This document shows, piece by piece, positions 8,057 to 14,853 of a stretch of 16,054 nt of DNA (position 1 is its first letter; every line of letters begins with the position of its first letter). The stretch is taken from assembly GCA_031288575.1 (NCBI GenBank), contig JAITRD010000087.1:1-16054 (forward strand), given 5' to 3'. Origin of the DNA: Treponema sp. Lineage in GTDB: Bacteria; Spirochaetota; Spirochaetia; Treponematales; Breznakiellaceae. The position numbers and the translations under genes are program-made. The notes under the pieces were generated by a model. It had not been told where the DNA came from and ran no database searches. It saw nothing but the letters and a program-made list of their open reading frames with translations.

Positions 8057-8775
8057 GAACCAGGCTTCTCCCTGTTTTTTTCTCCCAGAAATTCCCTGCC
8101 GGCCTTTGACCGGACATATTCGGGGACGGTTCCAAAAAAAAGCTGTTCCCCCCGCAGGTGGAGGATCCGGTTTGCGTATTTTACCGCCATGGGAATATCA
8201 TGGGACACCATGATGACGGTAAGCCCGGATTGCCGGTTTATTTCTTCCAGAAGGCGGTAAAAATCCGCCGTCACCAGGGGATCCAGCCCCGCCGCGGGTT
8301 CATCCAGGAAAAGCAGTCTCCCCGCGGCGCAAAGCGCCCGGGCCAGAAGCACCCGTTGGCGCTGGCCCCCGGACAGTTCCCGGTAGCACCGGTTCCGCAG
8401 GGCGGCAATGTCCAGGCGTTCTAAATTTTCCGCCGCGATCCGCTTGTCCTCCCGGGAGTAAAAGGGCCGCAGCCCCCGTTTCCCCAGCCTTCCGGAGAGA
8501 ACCACCTCGTAGACCCCGGCGGGAAAATCCTTTTCCGCGGCCTTGTACTGGGGCAAATACCCGACCTCGCTGGCCTTAAGCCCTTCCCCAATTTCAATGC
8601 TGCCCGTTTGGGGCGTCTTTAAGCCCAAAAGGCCCAAGATAAGGGTGCTTTTACCCGAGCCGTTTTCTCCCGTAATGCAAAGGTAATCCCCTTTTTCTAC
8701 CGTAAAATTAAGATCCCAGACCGCCCTGTTCCCTTCATAGGCAAAGGCAAGATTCCGGCAGGTGATAAGCGCCAT
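8053..8775 (-). CDS. Metal ABC transporter ATP-binding protein (ZnuC/MntA-like)
   Basis: A 240-residue ATPase of the metal-uptake ABC branch that drives the permease encoded next to it. Walker A GENGSGKST (residues 36-44), Q-loop Gln76 in YLPQYK, signature LSGGQ (134-138), Walker B LLFLDEP (154-160) and the H-loop His192 in MVSHD are all intact. I chose the ATG at 8775, preceded by a GCGGGGGTT purine-rich site. A GTG six codons upstream (8793) would add MRGLIQ but lacks a ribosome binding site of its own. It is the first gene of the minus-strand run. No solute-binding protein or Fur/Zur/DtxR-type regulator lies beside it, so the binding protein must be encoded elsewhere or be replaced by the lipoprotein (inference). 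Confidence 0.9.
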   Translation of the reverse strand: MALITCRNLAFAYEGNRAVWDLNFTVEKGDYLCITGENGSGKSTLILGLLGLKTPQTGSIEIGEGLKASEVGYLPQYKAAEKDFPAGVYEVVLSGRLGKRGLRPFYSREDKRIAAENLERLDIAALRNRCYRELSGGQRQRVLLARALCAAGRLLFLDEPAAGLDPLVTADFYRLLEEINRQSGLTVIMVSHDIPMAVKYANRILHLRGEQLFFGTVPEYVRSKAGREFLGEKNREKPGS

Positions 8776-8867
8776 TTGAATTAACCCCCGCACCTATTCA
8801 AGCGGAAAAACTATAAAAAGACGCCGCGGGGGATACATATCCTTTTTATCCATAAGTTTTCCATGGT

Positions 8868-8882
8868 ATAGTATATTACTAT
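8868..8882. promoter_or_regulatory. AT-rich perfect inverted repeat in divergent promoter region
   Basis: ATAGTA-TAT-TACTAT is a perfect 6+3+6 inverted repeat in the 147-bp gap between the divergent metal transporter operon and the CNBD-GGDEF genes. The surrounding 40 bp are very AT-rich, unlike the rest of the window, and contain -10-like sequences in both directions, for example TATTAT at 8880-8885 on the plus strand with a weak TTTTCC -35 at 8857-8862. A dyad here could be the operator of a metal regulator, but the regulator is not identified and AT-rich dyads also arise by chance. Confidence 0.35.
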
Positions 8883-8922
8883 TATATTATCATATTGTTT
8901 CTGGGGCGGTAAGAGGTAGCGG

Positions 8923-9921
8923 ATGAGAGAAATGCTGGAAACTTTGGATCCTTCGCCGATTCAGGAAGCGGAATTATTTTCCGCCCTTTCGCAGGAGGAA
9001 AGGGAATTTGTTGCTTCCCGGTCCAGCGTTTTGCAACTCCGCCAGGGGGCGCTGCTTTTTTCTTCCGGGGAACAGGCGGATCATTTTTATATGCTCCTGA
9101 GAGGCTCCGTCCGGGTGTCCCAGTCCCGGTTCGGCGGGACGGACAACGAGACGGCCCGGTTTAAGCCCATGGATATCCTGGGGGATTTTGACTTTGCCCG
9201 GGGCGCCAAATATGACGCCTATGCCGAAGCGGCAGAAGATTCGGTCCTCATCATGTTTCCCGGTTTCGGGCTCACCATGGATGCCCTCGCGGCGGAAAAT
9301 CCCCGCAGGGCCTCCAAAATTCTCCTCGGCTGTTTACAGCGGATCACCTTCCGAATCAAGGCGACCCAGAAGATTATCCTGGAAAATATGTCCTGGATCC
9401 AGGAATTGCACCGCCGGGCCTATGAAGATTCCGGGACCGGCTTGTGGAACCAGTCCTTCCTTACCAATGAACTGAACCGGATCCTGGAAAATCCTACCGC
9501 CCTCATCCTGCTCAAGCCGGACCGGTTTAAAACCCTGGTGGATAGCCGGGGGCATATAACGGGGGATGAAGCCATGATCAGTATCGCCCAGGTGCTGAAA
9601 AATGCCGTCCGGAGGGTTGGCCAGGGATGGGCCCTGCGTTTTAAAAGCAATGAAACGGGAATTTTGATCCCTAAATGCGATGCCGCGTCGGCGGAAAAAA
9701 TAGCCCGGGAACTGGCGGAATCCATTGCTTCACTGGAACCCCTTCCCGCTTTGGGAAATATGCCTGTTTTTACCTTTTCCGGCACCCTGTCCTGGGCGGT
9801 CTGGCCCGAGGATAATCCAGTTTGGGATTCCCTGTTTCAGGAAAATTACGAATTGCTTTTAGATGCCTGGCGGGCCGGGGGAAACCGCCTGGTCCGTTAT
9901 CACCAGGGCAAAAAGCCATGA
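8923..9921 (+). CDS. Degenerate cyclic-nucleotide-binding domain plus degenerate GGDEF protein
   Basis: A 332-residue soluble protein. Residues about 15-140 form a CNBD/Crp-like beta roll (LQLRQGALLFSSGEQADHFY, then LLRGSVRVSQ). Its phosphate-binding cassette is altered: ILGDFDFARGAKYDAYAEA (85-103) lacks the usual Arg-Ser/Ala-Ala. After a helical linker, residues about 165-328 follow the GGDEF fold, but the active-site motif position reads KSNET (241-245). The first metal-binding Asp is Lys198 (LLKPDRF), and the inhibitory RxxD reads RVGQ. Diguanylate cyclase activity is therefore unlikely. It may be a scaffold or partner of the next protein, whose ATG overlaps its stop by 4 bp. The ATG at 8923 is preceded by AAGAGG. 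There is no membrane segment or helix-turn-helix. Confidence 0.8.
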   Translation: MREMLETLDPSPIQEAELFSALSQEEREFVASRSSVLQLRQGALLFSSGEQADHFYMLLRGSVRVSQSRFGGTDNETARFKPMDILGDFDFARGAKYDAYAEAAEDSVLIMFPGFGLTMDALAAENPRRASKILLGCLQRITFRIKATQKIILENMSWIQELHRRAYEDSGTGLWNQSFLTNELNRILENPTALILLKPDRFKTLVDSRGHITGDEAMISIAQVLKNAVRRVGQGWALRFKSNETGILIPKCDAASAEKIARELAESIASLEPLPALGNMPVFTFSGTLSWAVWPEDNPVWDSLFQENYELLLDAWRAGGNRLVRYHQGKKP

Positions 9922-10943
9922 ATAACCCCTCCGGAAGCTGGCCTGCCGCGGCGGATGCATTTTTTACCGGATCTCTCCTCTTTTCCCTGATGACTAAAGC
10001 GGAATTCAAGACGGTCGCCGCTTTTTGGGAATATAACCGGGTAGAAAAGAATATGACCCTTTTTAAGGAAGGAGATGCGGGAAAGGATATGTTTATCCTC
10101 CTTTCCGGGGCATTGAGCGCCTTTGTGTCCCAATTAGACGGTACCCAGCGCTGGATGTTTGATATCAAAGCGGGGGATTTTTTTGGAGAAATGTCCGTCA
10201 TTGCCAATGAACCCCGATCGGCAACGGTGATTGCCCGGGAAGACGCCCAAATAATGGTGCTCCGGGGGGATGATTTTTACCGCATCCTCTTTGAATACCC
10301 CTTCAGCGGGATAAAACTTCTCAAAGCCATCGGGAAGGTCCAGAATGCCTGGTTTGATCAAACTTCCCGGCATTTGAGTGACATTCTGCGCTGGGGAGAA
10401 ACCGCCCGCCGCAGGGCCATTACCGATGAACTTACCGGCATCTATAACCGCCGTTTCTTGGAAGAATCCCTTAACGACCGGTTTGAGCGGGGAGCCGTAG
10501 GGCTGCGAAAGATTGCCTTAATGATGCTGGACCTGGACCGGATCCACGCGGTCAATGAAACCTACGGTTCCCGGGCGGGGGATCTGATCATCATTACCGT
10601 GGCGGACATACTCCGTTCCCTGGTACGGGCCGGGGACATTCCCGCCCATCTTTCCGGGGATGAATTTGCCGTTTTACTGCCGGATACCGATCAGGAGGGG
10701 GCAAAGGCTATTGCCGAACGTATCCGGCAAGCTGTATATACCCGCCGGATCCCGGTTCCCCAAAGCCCCGGATCGGAAGCAAAAACGGAAATTACAACCC
10801 AGACCAGTATCGGCATCGCCGTGGCGCCTGTCCATGCCAAAACTGCCGAGGACCTTATTGACAAGGCCGATGCCGCCCTGCGGAAAGCGAAAAAGGGGGG
10901 AAGAAACCGGGTGGAAGTGGCAGACGGGGAACCGGCATTTTAA
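9918..10943 (+). CDS. Cyclic-nucleotide-binding domain plus GGDEF diguanylate cyclase
   Basis: A 341-residue soluble signalling protein. Residues about 20-135 are a CNBD with an intact-looking phosphate-binding cassette, FGEMSVIANEPRSATV (89-104: Glu91, Arg100, Ser101, Ala102), so it probably binds cAMP or cGMP. A helical linker leads to a GGDEF domain (about 165-335) with DELTGIYNRR, metal Asp in DLD (205-207), SGDEF at 246-250 and an RAGD inhibitory site at 237-240, five residues before it. It is thus likely active and product-inhibited, making c-di-GMP in response to cyclic nucleotide (inference). A longer frame starts at 9822 but would overlap the previous gene by 100 bp. The ATG at 9918, giving the ATGA overlap, is far more likely. 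Both genes probably form one operon. Confidence 0.85.
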   Translation: MNNPSGSWPAAADAFFTGSLLFSLMTKAEFKTVAAFWEYNRVEKNMTLFKEGDAGKDMFILLSGALSAFVSQLDGTQRWMFDIKAGDFFGEMSVIANEPRSATVIAREDAQIMVLRGDDFYRILFEYPFSGIKLLKAIGKVQNAWFDQTSRHLSDILRWGETARRRAITDELTGIYNRRFLEESLNDRFERGAVGLRKIALMMLDLDRIHAVNETYGSRAGDLIIITVADILRSLVRAGDIPAHLSGDEFAVLLPDTDQEGAKAIAERIRQAVYTRRIPVPQSPGSEAKTEITTQTSIGIAVAPVHAKTAEDLIDKADAALRKAKKGGRNRVEVADGEPAF

Positions 10944-10975
10944 CGGATATTCCCAAAAAAATATCCAAAAACCCC

Positions 10976-11004
10976 TTGATCTTTTTTTCTTTTTTTGATA
11001 TGTT
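10976..11004 (+). promoter_or_regulatory. Candidate rpsL promoter with T-tract spacer
   Basis: TTGATC (10976-10981) and TATGTT (10999-11004) are exactly 17 bp apart, each 4 of 6 to consensus. The spacer is almost wholly T (seven T, C, seven T). The leader to the rpsL ATG would be about 75 nt and contains the hairpin at 11040-11063. A-tract or T-tract promoters are common for highly expressed genes. The T run could instead act as part of a terminator of the GGDEF operon, but no hairpin sits directly before it. Confidence 0.45.
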
Positions 11005-11039
11005 TAGCTTCCCTCGTCTTGAGGATTATTTAGGTTTAT

Positions 11040-11063
11040 AAACGCCGGGGTTTAACGGTGTTT
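11040..11063 (+). promoter_or_regulatory. Leader hairpin upstream of rpsL
   Basis: AAACGCCG (11040-11047) can pair with CGGTGTTT (11056-11063) over 8 bp with one G-U, leaving an 8-nt loop. The hairpin ends a few bases before the ribosome binding site AAGGGAG and some 23 bp before the rpsL ATG. It could affect translation or bind a ribosomal protein, as leaders in this operon do in other bacteria, but no known motif is recognised. Confidence 0.35.
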
Positions 11064-11086
11064 TAGAATAAGGGAGTTCGTAGTAG

Positions 11087-11461
11087 ATGCCTACAATTAA
11101 TCAGTTGGTTCGTTTCGGAAGGCAGCAGGTTGGTTCCAAAACGAAATCTCCTGCTCTTCAATCCTGTCCGCAAAAGCGCGGGGTATGTACCCGTGTCATG
11201 ACAGTTACCCCCAAAAAACCGAATTCAGCCCTCAGAAAGGTTGCCCGGGTGCGTCTTTCTCATGGAACCGAGGTAACCGCTTATATTCCCGGCATAGGGC
11301 ATAACCTCCAGGAACACTCGGTAGTCCTGGTCCGGGGCGGCCGTGTCAAGGACCTGCCCGGTGTCCGTTACCATATTATCCGGGGCGCCAAGGATACCTT
11401 GGGAGTGGAGGACCGCAAACGGAGCCGGTCCAAGTACGGCGCCAAACGGCCGAAGGCGTAA
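11087..11461 (+). CDS. rpsL: 30S ribosomal protein S12
   Basis: A 124-residue S12, the decoding-centre protein of the small subunit. It starts MPTINQLVRFGR as expected and contains the conserved VTPKKPNSALRKVARVRL block (residues about 40-57) and the RGGRVKDLPGVRYH block (83-96). Lys43 and Lys88, the usual streptomycin-resistance positions, are wild type. The ATG is preceded by AAGGGAG about 10 nt upstream. The TAA stop overlaps the ribosome binding site of rpsG. In T. pallidum, from memory, rpsL-rpsG follow rpoBC, whereas here the genes just upstream encode nucleotide signalling proteins. Confidence 0.98.
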   Translation: MPTINQLVRFGRQQVGSKTKSPALQSCPQKRGVCTRVMTVTPKKPNSALRKVARVRLSHGTEVTAYIPGIGHNLQEHSVVLVRGGRVKDLPGVRYHIIRGAKDTLGVEDRKRSRSKYGAKRPKA

Positions 11462-11471
11462 GGAGCGGAAG

Positions 11472-11942
11472 GTGGGACGCAAAAAAAAGACCATAGATCG
11501 GGGCATTGTCCCGGATCCGAAATATAACAGCGTAGTGGTTTCAAAATTTGTTAACCGTATGATGTGGGAAGGAAAGCGGTCTGTAGGGCTCCGCATTGTT
11601 CACCAGGCCCTGGATTTATTGCAATCCAAGGTTGATAAAGAACCTCTTGAAGTTTTCCTCAAAGCGATCGATAATGTTAAGCCGGTTATCGAGGTAAAGT
11701 CCCGGCGGGTCGGGGGCGCTACCTATCAGGTGCCGGTGGAAATTCGCGAGTCCCGGCGGGAAGCCTTAGGAATGCGCTGGATTATTAATGCCGCCCGGAC
11801 GCGGTCCGGTCATGGCATGGAGGACCGTCTTGCGGCGGAACTCATAGATGCGTATAATAATACGGGTACCGCGTTTAAAAAGAAGGAAGAAATTCATAAA
11901 AACGCGGAGGCAAATAAGGCTTTTGCCCATTACCGGTGGTAA
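11472..11942 (+). CDS. rpsG: 30S ribosomal protein S7
   Basis: A 156-residue S7, the assembly-nucleating protein of the 30S head. PDPKYNSVVVSKFVNRMMWEGKR (residues about 13-35) and the ESRREALGMRWIINAARTR region are typical. The start is GTG at 11472, 10 bp after rpsL, with AAGGAG in front. A longer in-frame extension back to 11343 lies wholly inside rpsL and is not credible. The conserved core begins at once after the GTG (GRKKKTIDRG), which supports this start. The C-terminus ends FAHYRW as in other bacterial S7. The usual next gene of the str operon, fusA, does not follow. Two terminator-like hairpins do. Confidence 0.97.
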   Translation: MGRKKKTIDRGIVPDPKYNSVVVSKFVNRMMWEGKRSVGLRIVHQALDLLQSKVDKEPLEVFLKAIDNVKPVIEVKSRRVGGATYQVPVEIRESRREALGMRWIINAARTRSGHGMEDRLAAELIDAYNNTGTAFKKKEEIHKNAEANKAFAHYRW

Positions 11943-11948
11943 TGAAGG

Positions 11949-11967
11949 CTGAATTTATTCAGTTTTT
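11949..11967 (+). terminator. First terminator-like hairpin after rpsG
   Basis: CTGAAT-TT-ATTCAG (11949-11962) is a perfect 6-bp stem followed directly by TTTTT. The stem is AT-rich and so weak by itself, but it sits 6 bp after the rpsG stop and just before a stronger palindrome, so the two may act in series. Confidence 0.5.
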
Positions 11968-11976
11968 GTAATTTTA

Positions 11977-12004
11977 AAACCCCGCGGGGTTTATTTGATT
12001 TTTG
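11977..12004. terminator. GC-rich, likely bidirectional terminator
   Basis: AAACCCCGCGGGGTTT (11977-11992) is a perfect 16-bp palindrome with T-rich sequence on the plus side (ATTTGATTTTT) and TTTTAAAATT on the minus side. It ends rpsL-rpsG transcripts and would also end a transcript of the small minus-strand ORF, whose stop codon (11991-11993) lies in the stem edge. Confidence 0.65.
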
Positions 12005-12302
12005 AAATAATTGTCCGGATCGTAAAGGCCGGATGATTGATTACCGCGCCATGCGGATTTTCGAGGAGGCATAAAAAATATTCTTGATTATCGGCGGTGC
12101 GGAAGTCTCGGGAAACCGCGCGGGCGGTTTCCTTAGGGCCGTTAAGGCGGTCCGGTGATCCAAACCGATCATCAGGAAGCTTGAGAATGATGTAACCCCA
12201 GGGGTTTTCTGAAGCTTCCATTGGCGTTGTCTGGGATGAGATAGGTGGAGCGGGACGGTTAGTAGACGTTGATTTCGCCGCAGGGCCGGTGCTAATCTTC
12301 AT
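11991..12302 (-). CDS. Hypothetical small protein between rpsG and tuf
   Basis: A 103-residue frame opposite to its neighbours. The N-terminal third is low-complexity, rich in Ser, Thr and Pro. The rest, starting ENPWGYIILKLPDDRFG, looks like a small soluble mixed alpha/beta domain and ends IRTIISKIK. I recognise no family. Points for it being real: the codons look ordinary for this genome, the stop sits on the edge of a bidirectional terminator, and the region is otherwise empty. Points against: no good ribosome binding site before the ATG at 12302, nor before a TTG at 12347 that would give 118 residues, and an unusual load of inverted repeats for a coding sequence. There is no signal peptide or membrane segment. 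It could be a real orphan gene, a decayed one, or chance. Confidence 0.42.
   Translation of the reverse strand: MKISTGPAAKSTSTNRPAPPISSQTTPMEASENPWGYIILKLPDDRFGSPDRLNGPKETARAVSRDFRTADNQEYFLCLLENPHGAVINHPAFTIRTIISKIK
12111..12219. repeat. Cluster of three strong inverted repeats
   Basis: GGAAACCGC-GCGG-GCGGTTTCC (12111-12132) is a perfect 9-bp stem with a tetraloop. GGTGATC/GATCATC (12154-12160/12167-12173) pairs over 7 bp with one G-U. GGAAGCTT (12175-12182) pairs with AAGCTTCC (12212-12219), continues after one mismatch with AGAA/TTCT, and encloses AACCCC-A-GGGGTT. All three lie inside the small minus-strand ORF. They may be RNA structure, remnants of repeats or chance, and I recognise no known RNA family. 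Confidence 0.45.
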
Positions 12303-12444
12303 TTTGCTGCTCGTTTTTGTTACCTCTTTTTCTTCTACAATCAACAATTGATAACGCTTTTAAGGAAAACCTGTTTTCGGCCGGTTTGTTTGGCATGGGT
12401 TTCGGTTCATGCCTCTGCCGTGGAGGTTTATGGCAAGCTCAAGG

Positions 12445-12473
12445 TTGAGTTGCGGCCTGATAGGGTGTATTAT
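12445..12473 (+). promoter_or_regulatory. Candidate tuf/S10 operon promoter
   Basis: TTGAGT (12445-12450) and TATTAT (12468-12473) are separated by exactly 17 bp, giving 4 of 6 and 5 of 6 matches to sigma-70 consensus. Transcription would begin near 12480 and give a leader of about 60 nt. This fits the terminators behind rpsG: tuf and the S10 genes need their own promoter. A perfect TTGACA at 12490-12495 has no matching -10 at the right distance. Confidence 0.55.
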
Positions 12474-12542
12474 GACCCCTGAGGCTGCGTTGACAAAATT
12501 GAATTTTTATTGTGTGCCCAAAAACGTAAGGAGGAGCATATA

Positions 12543-13742
<1,200 letters not shown>

Positions 13743-13798
13743 ATGGTTATGATCGGGGCGGATGCCGCTTTGCCGGTGTCGCCTCATCCGGAGGAATA

Positions 13799-14107
13799 AT
13801 GGCTAAGGAACGAATTCGCGTGCGATTACGCGGTTTCGATGTTGAATTGATCGATCAGAGCGCGAAGTCTATCGTTCAAACGGTACAAAAAGCGGGCGCC
13901 CAGGTAACCGGACCGATTCCGTTACCGACCCGCATTAATAAAATGACGGTACTTCGTTCTCCCCATGTGAATAAGAAGTCCCGCGAACAGTTTGAGATGC
14001 GGACTCATAAACGGTTGATCGACATAATAAACCCTTCTCCTGAAGTAATGGATTCATTGATGAAATTGGAACTTCCCGCAGGCGTGGATGTTGAAATAAA
14101 GCAGTAG
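13799..14107 (+). CDS. rpsJ: 30S ribosomal protein S10
   Basis: A 102-residue S10, a 30S head protein that in other bacteria also joins transcription antitermination with NusB. It starts MAKERIRVRLRGFDVELIDQSA and contains the conserved GPIPLPTRINKMTVLRSPHVNKKSREQFE stretch, with the family's typical length. The ATG is preceded by CCGGAGGAATA, a good ribosome binding site. It lies 56 bp after tuf with no terminator between, so tuf and rpsJ are likely cotranscribed. The sequence has no odd features. Confidence 0.98.
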   Translation: MAKERIRVRLRGFDVELIDQSAKSIVQTVQKAGAQVTGPIPLPTRINKMTVLRSPHVNKKSREQFEMRTHKRLIDIINPSPEVMDSLMKLELPAGVDVEIKQ

Positions 14108-14165
14108 GACAAAACCTAGGCATTTTGTTCCGGAATTTTTTTATCCTTCGGCGGTAAAAAATTCC
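14108..14165 (+). promoter_or_regulatory. Two successive hairpins between rpsJ and rplC
   Basis: GGACAAAA pairs with TTTTGTTCC (14108-14131, one bulge, loop CCTAGGCA). The next stem, GGAATTTTTT with AAAAAATTCC (14132-14141/14156-14165), pairs perfectly over 10 bp. Hairpin one followed by GGAA and seven T looks like an intrinsic terminator whose T run is also an arm of hairpin two. That is an arrangement suited to attenuation or mRNA processing inside the S10 operon. No regulator is known from the sequence. Confidence 0.45.
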
Positions 14166-14189
14166 ACCAGCAGTTTTGGAGTATATAAT

Positions 14190-14810
14190 ATGTTAGGTCT
14201 TTTGGCTAAAAAGGTAGGCATGACCCAGGTTTTTAATGACGAGGGAAATTTAGTCCCGGTAACGGTCATGCGTATTGATCCGAATATCGTCATTGCCCAA
14301 AAAGATAAAGATAAGGACGGTTATAACGCCGTTCTTCTCGGGGTGGATGATATGAAGAAAAGCAGGGTGACCAAGCCTTATGGCGGACAGTTTGCGGAAA
14401 ATATAGCTCCTAAAAAGACCATTAAGGAATTCCGGGATTTTGAAAAAGAGGTTGCTGTGGGAGATTCCCTGGGGGTGGAACTCTTTGAGGGATGCCGTTA
14501 TGTAGACGTAAGCGGCGTTTCCAAAGGAAAAGGATTTCAAGGCGTCATGAAGCGCTGGGGATTCAGCGGCGGCCGTCATACCCATGGTTCTAAATTTCAT
14601 CGCGAGCCCGGTTCAACCGGCCAGTCAACTTATCCGGGGCGTACCTTTAAAAACGTAAAACTGCCGGGACGCATGGGGCGGGAAAAGGTAACGGTTTTAA
14701 GCTTGCGGGTCATTAAAATCGATCAGGAAAAGCAGGTTATCATGGTTCATGGAGCTGTCCCGGGCATTAACAAGGGCGTCGTAGTAGTCAGGGCCGCAGT
14801 AAAGAAGTAG
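14190..14810 (+). CDS. rplC: 50S ribosomal protein L3
   Basis: A 206-residue L3, an early-assembling 50S protein near the peptidyl-transferase centre. It starts MLGLLAKKVGMTQVFNDEGNLVPVTV, a typical L3 opening, and has the conserved GKGFQGVMKRWGFSGG and HGSKFHREPGSTGQ segments with the Gln that is methylated in E. coli L3. The usual PG-V-kGkkMaGrmG block reads YPGRTFKNVKLPGRMG, a mild variant. The ATG is preceded by TTTTGGAGTATATA. The gene follows the double hairpin after rpsJ and is 43 bp before rplD. Confidence 0.97.
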   Translation: MLGLLAKKVGMTQVFNDEGNLVPVTVMRIDPNIVIAQKDKDKDGYNAVLLGVDDMKKSRVTKPYGGQFAENIAPKKTIKEFRDFEKEVAVGDSLGVELFEGCRYVDVSGVSKGKGFQGVMKRWGFSGGRHTHGSKFHREPGSTGQSTYPGRTFKNVKLPGRMGREKVTVLSLRVIKIDQEKQVIMVHGAVPGINKGVVVVRAAVKK

Positions 14811-14853
14811 CCGTATGCGAGGAAAAGGGCGTTAAAGGAAAACGGGGAAAACA

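Noticed and set aside
9822..9917. Longer N-terminus for the second CNBD-GGDEF protein
   Set aside because: It would overlap the preceding gene by 100 bp; the ATG at 9918 gives the usual 4-bp overlap and a complete CNBD.
10945..10966. GGATATT...AATATCC inverted repeat as terminator of the GGDEF operon
   Set aside because: A perfect 7-bp stem, but it is AT-rich and followed by AAAAACCCC and not a T run; the T tract starts 15 nt later and fits better as promoter spacer.
11343..11471. Longer N-terminus for S7
   Set aside because: It lies inside rpsL in another frame; the GTG at 11472 has AAGGAG and starts at the conserved S7 N-terminus.
11993..12350. A known structured RNA (tmRNA, RNase P RNA, 6S) in the hairpin-rich gap
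   Set aside because: I see none of the conserved cores, such as a tRNA-like end with CCA or the RNase P P4 region, on either strand.
12490..12518. Perfect TTGACA as the -35 of the tuf promoter
   Set aside because: No acceptable -10 lies 16-18 bp downstream (TGTGCC or similar); the TTGAGT/TATTAT pair upstream fits better.
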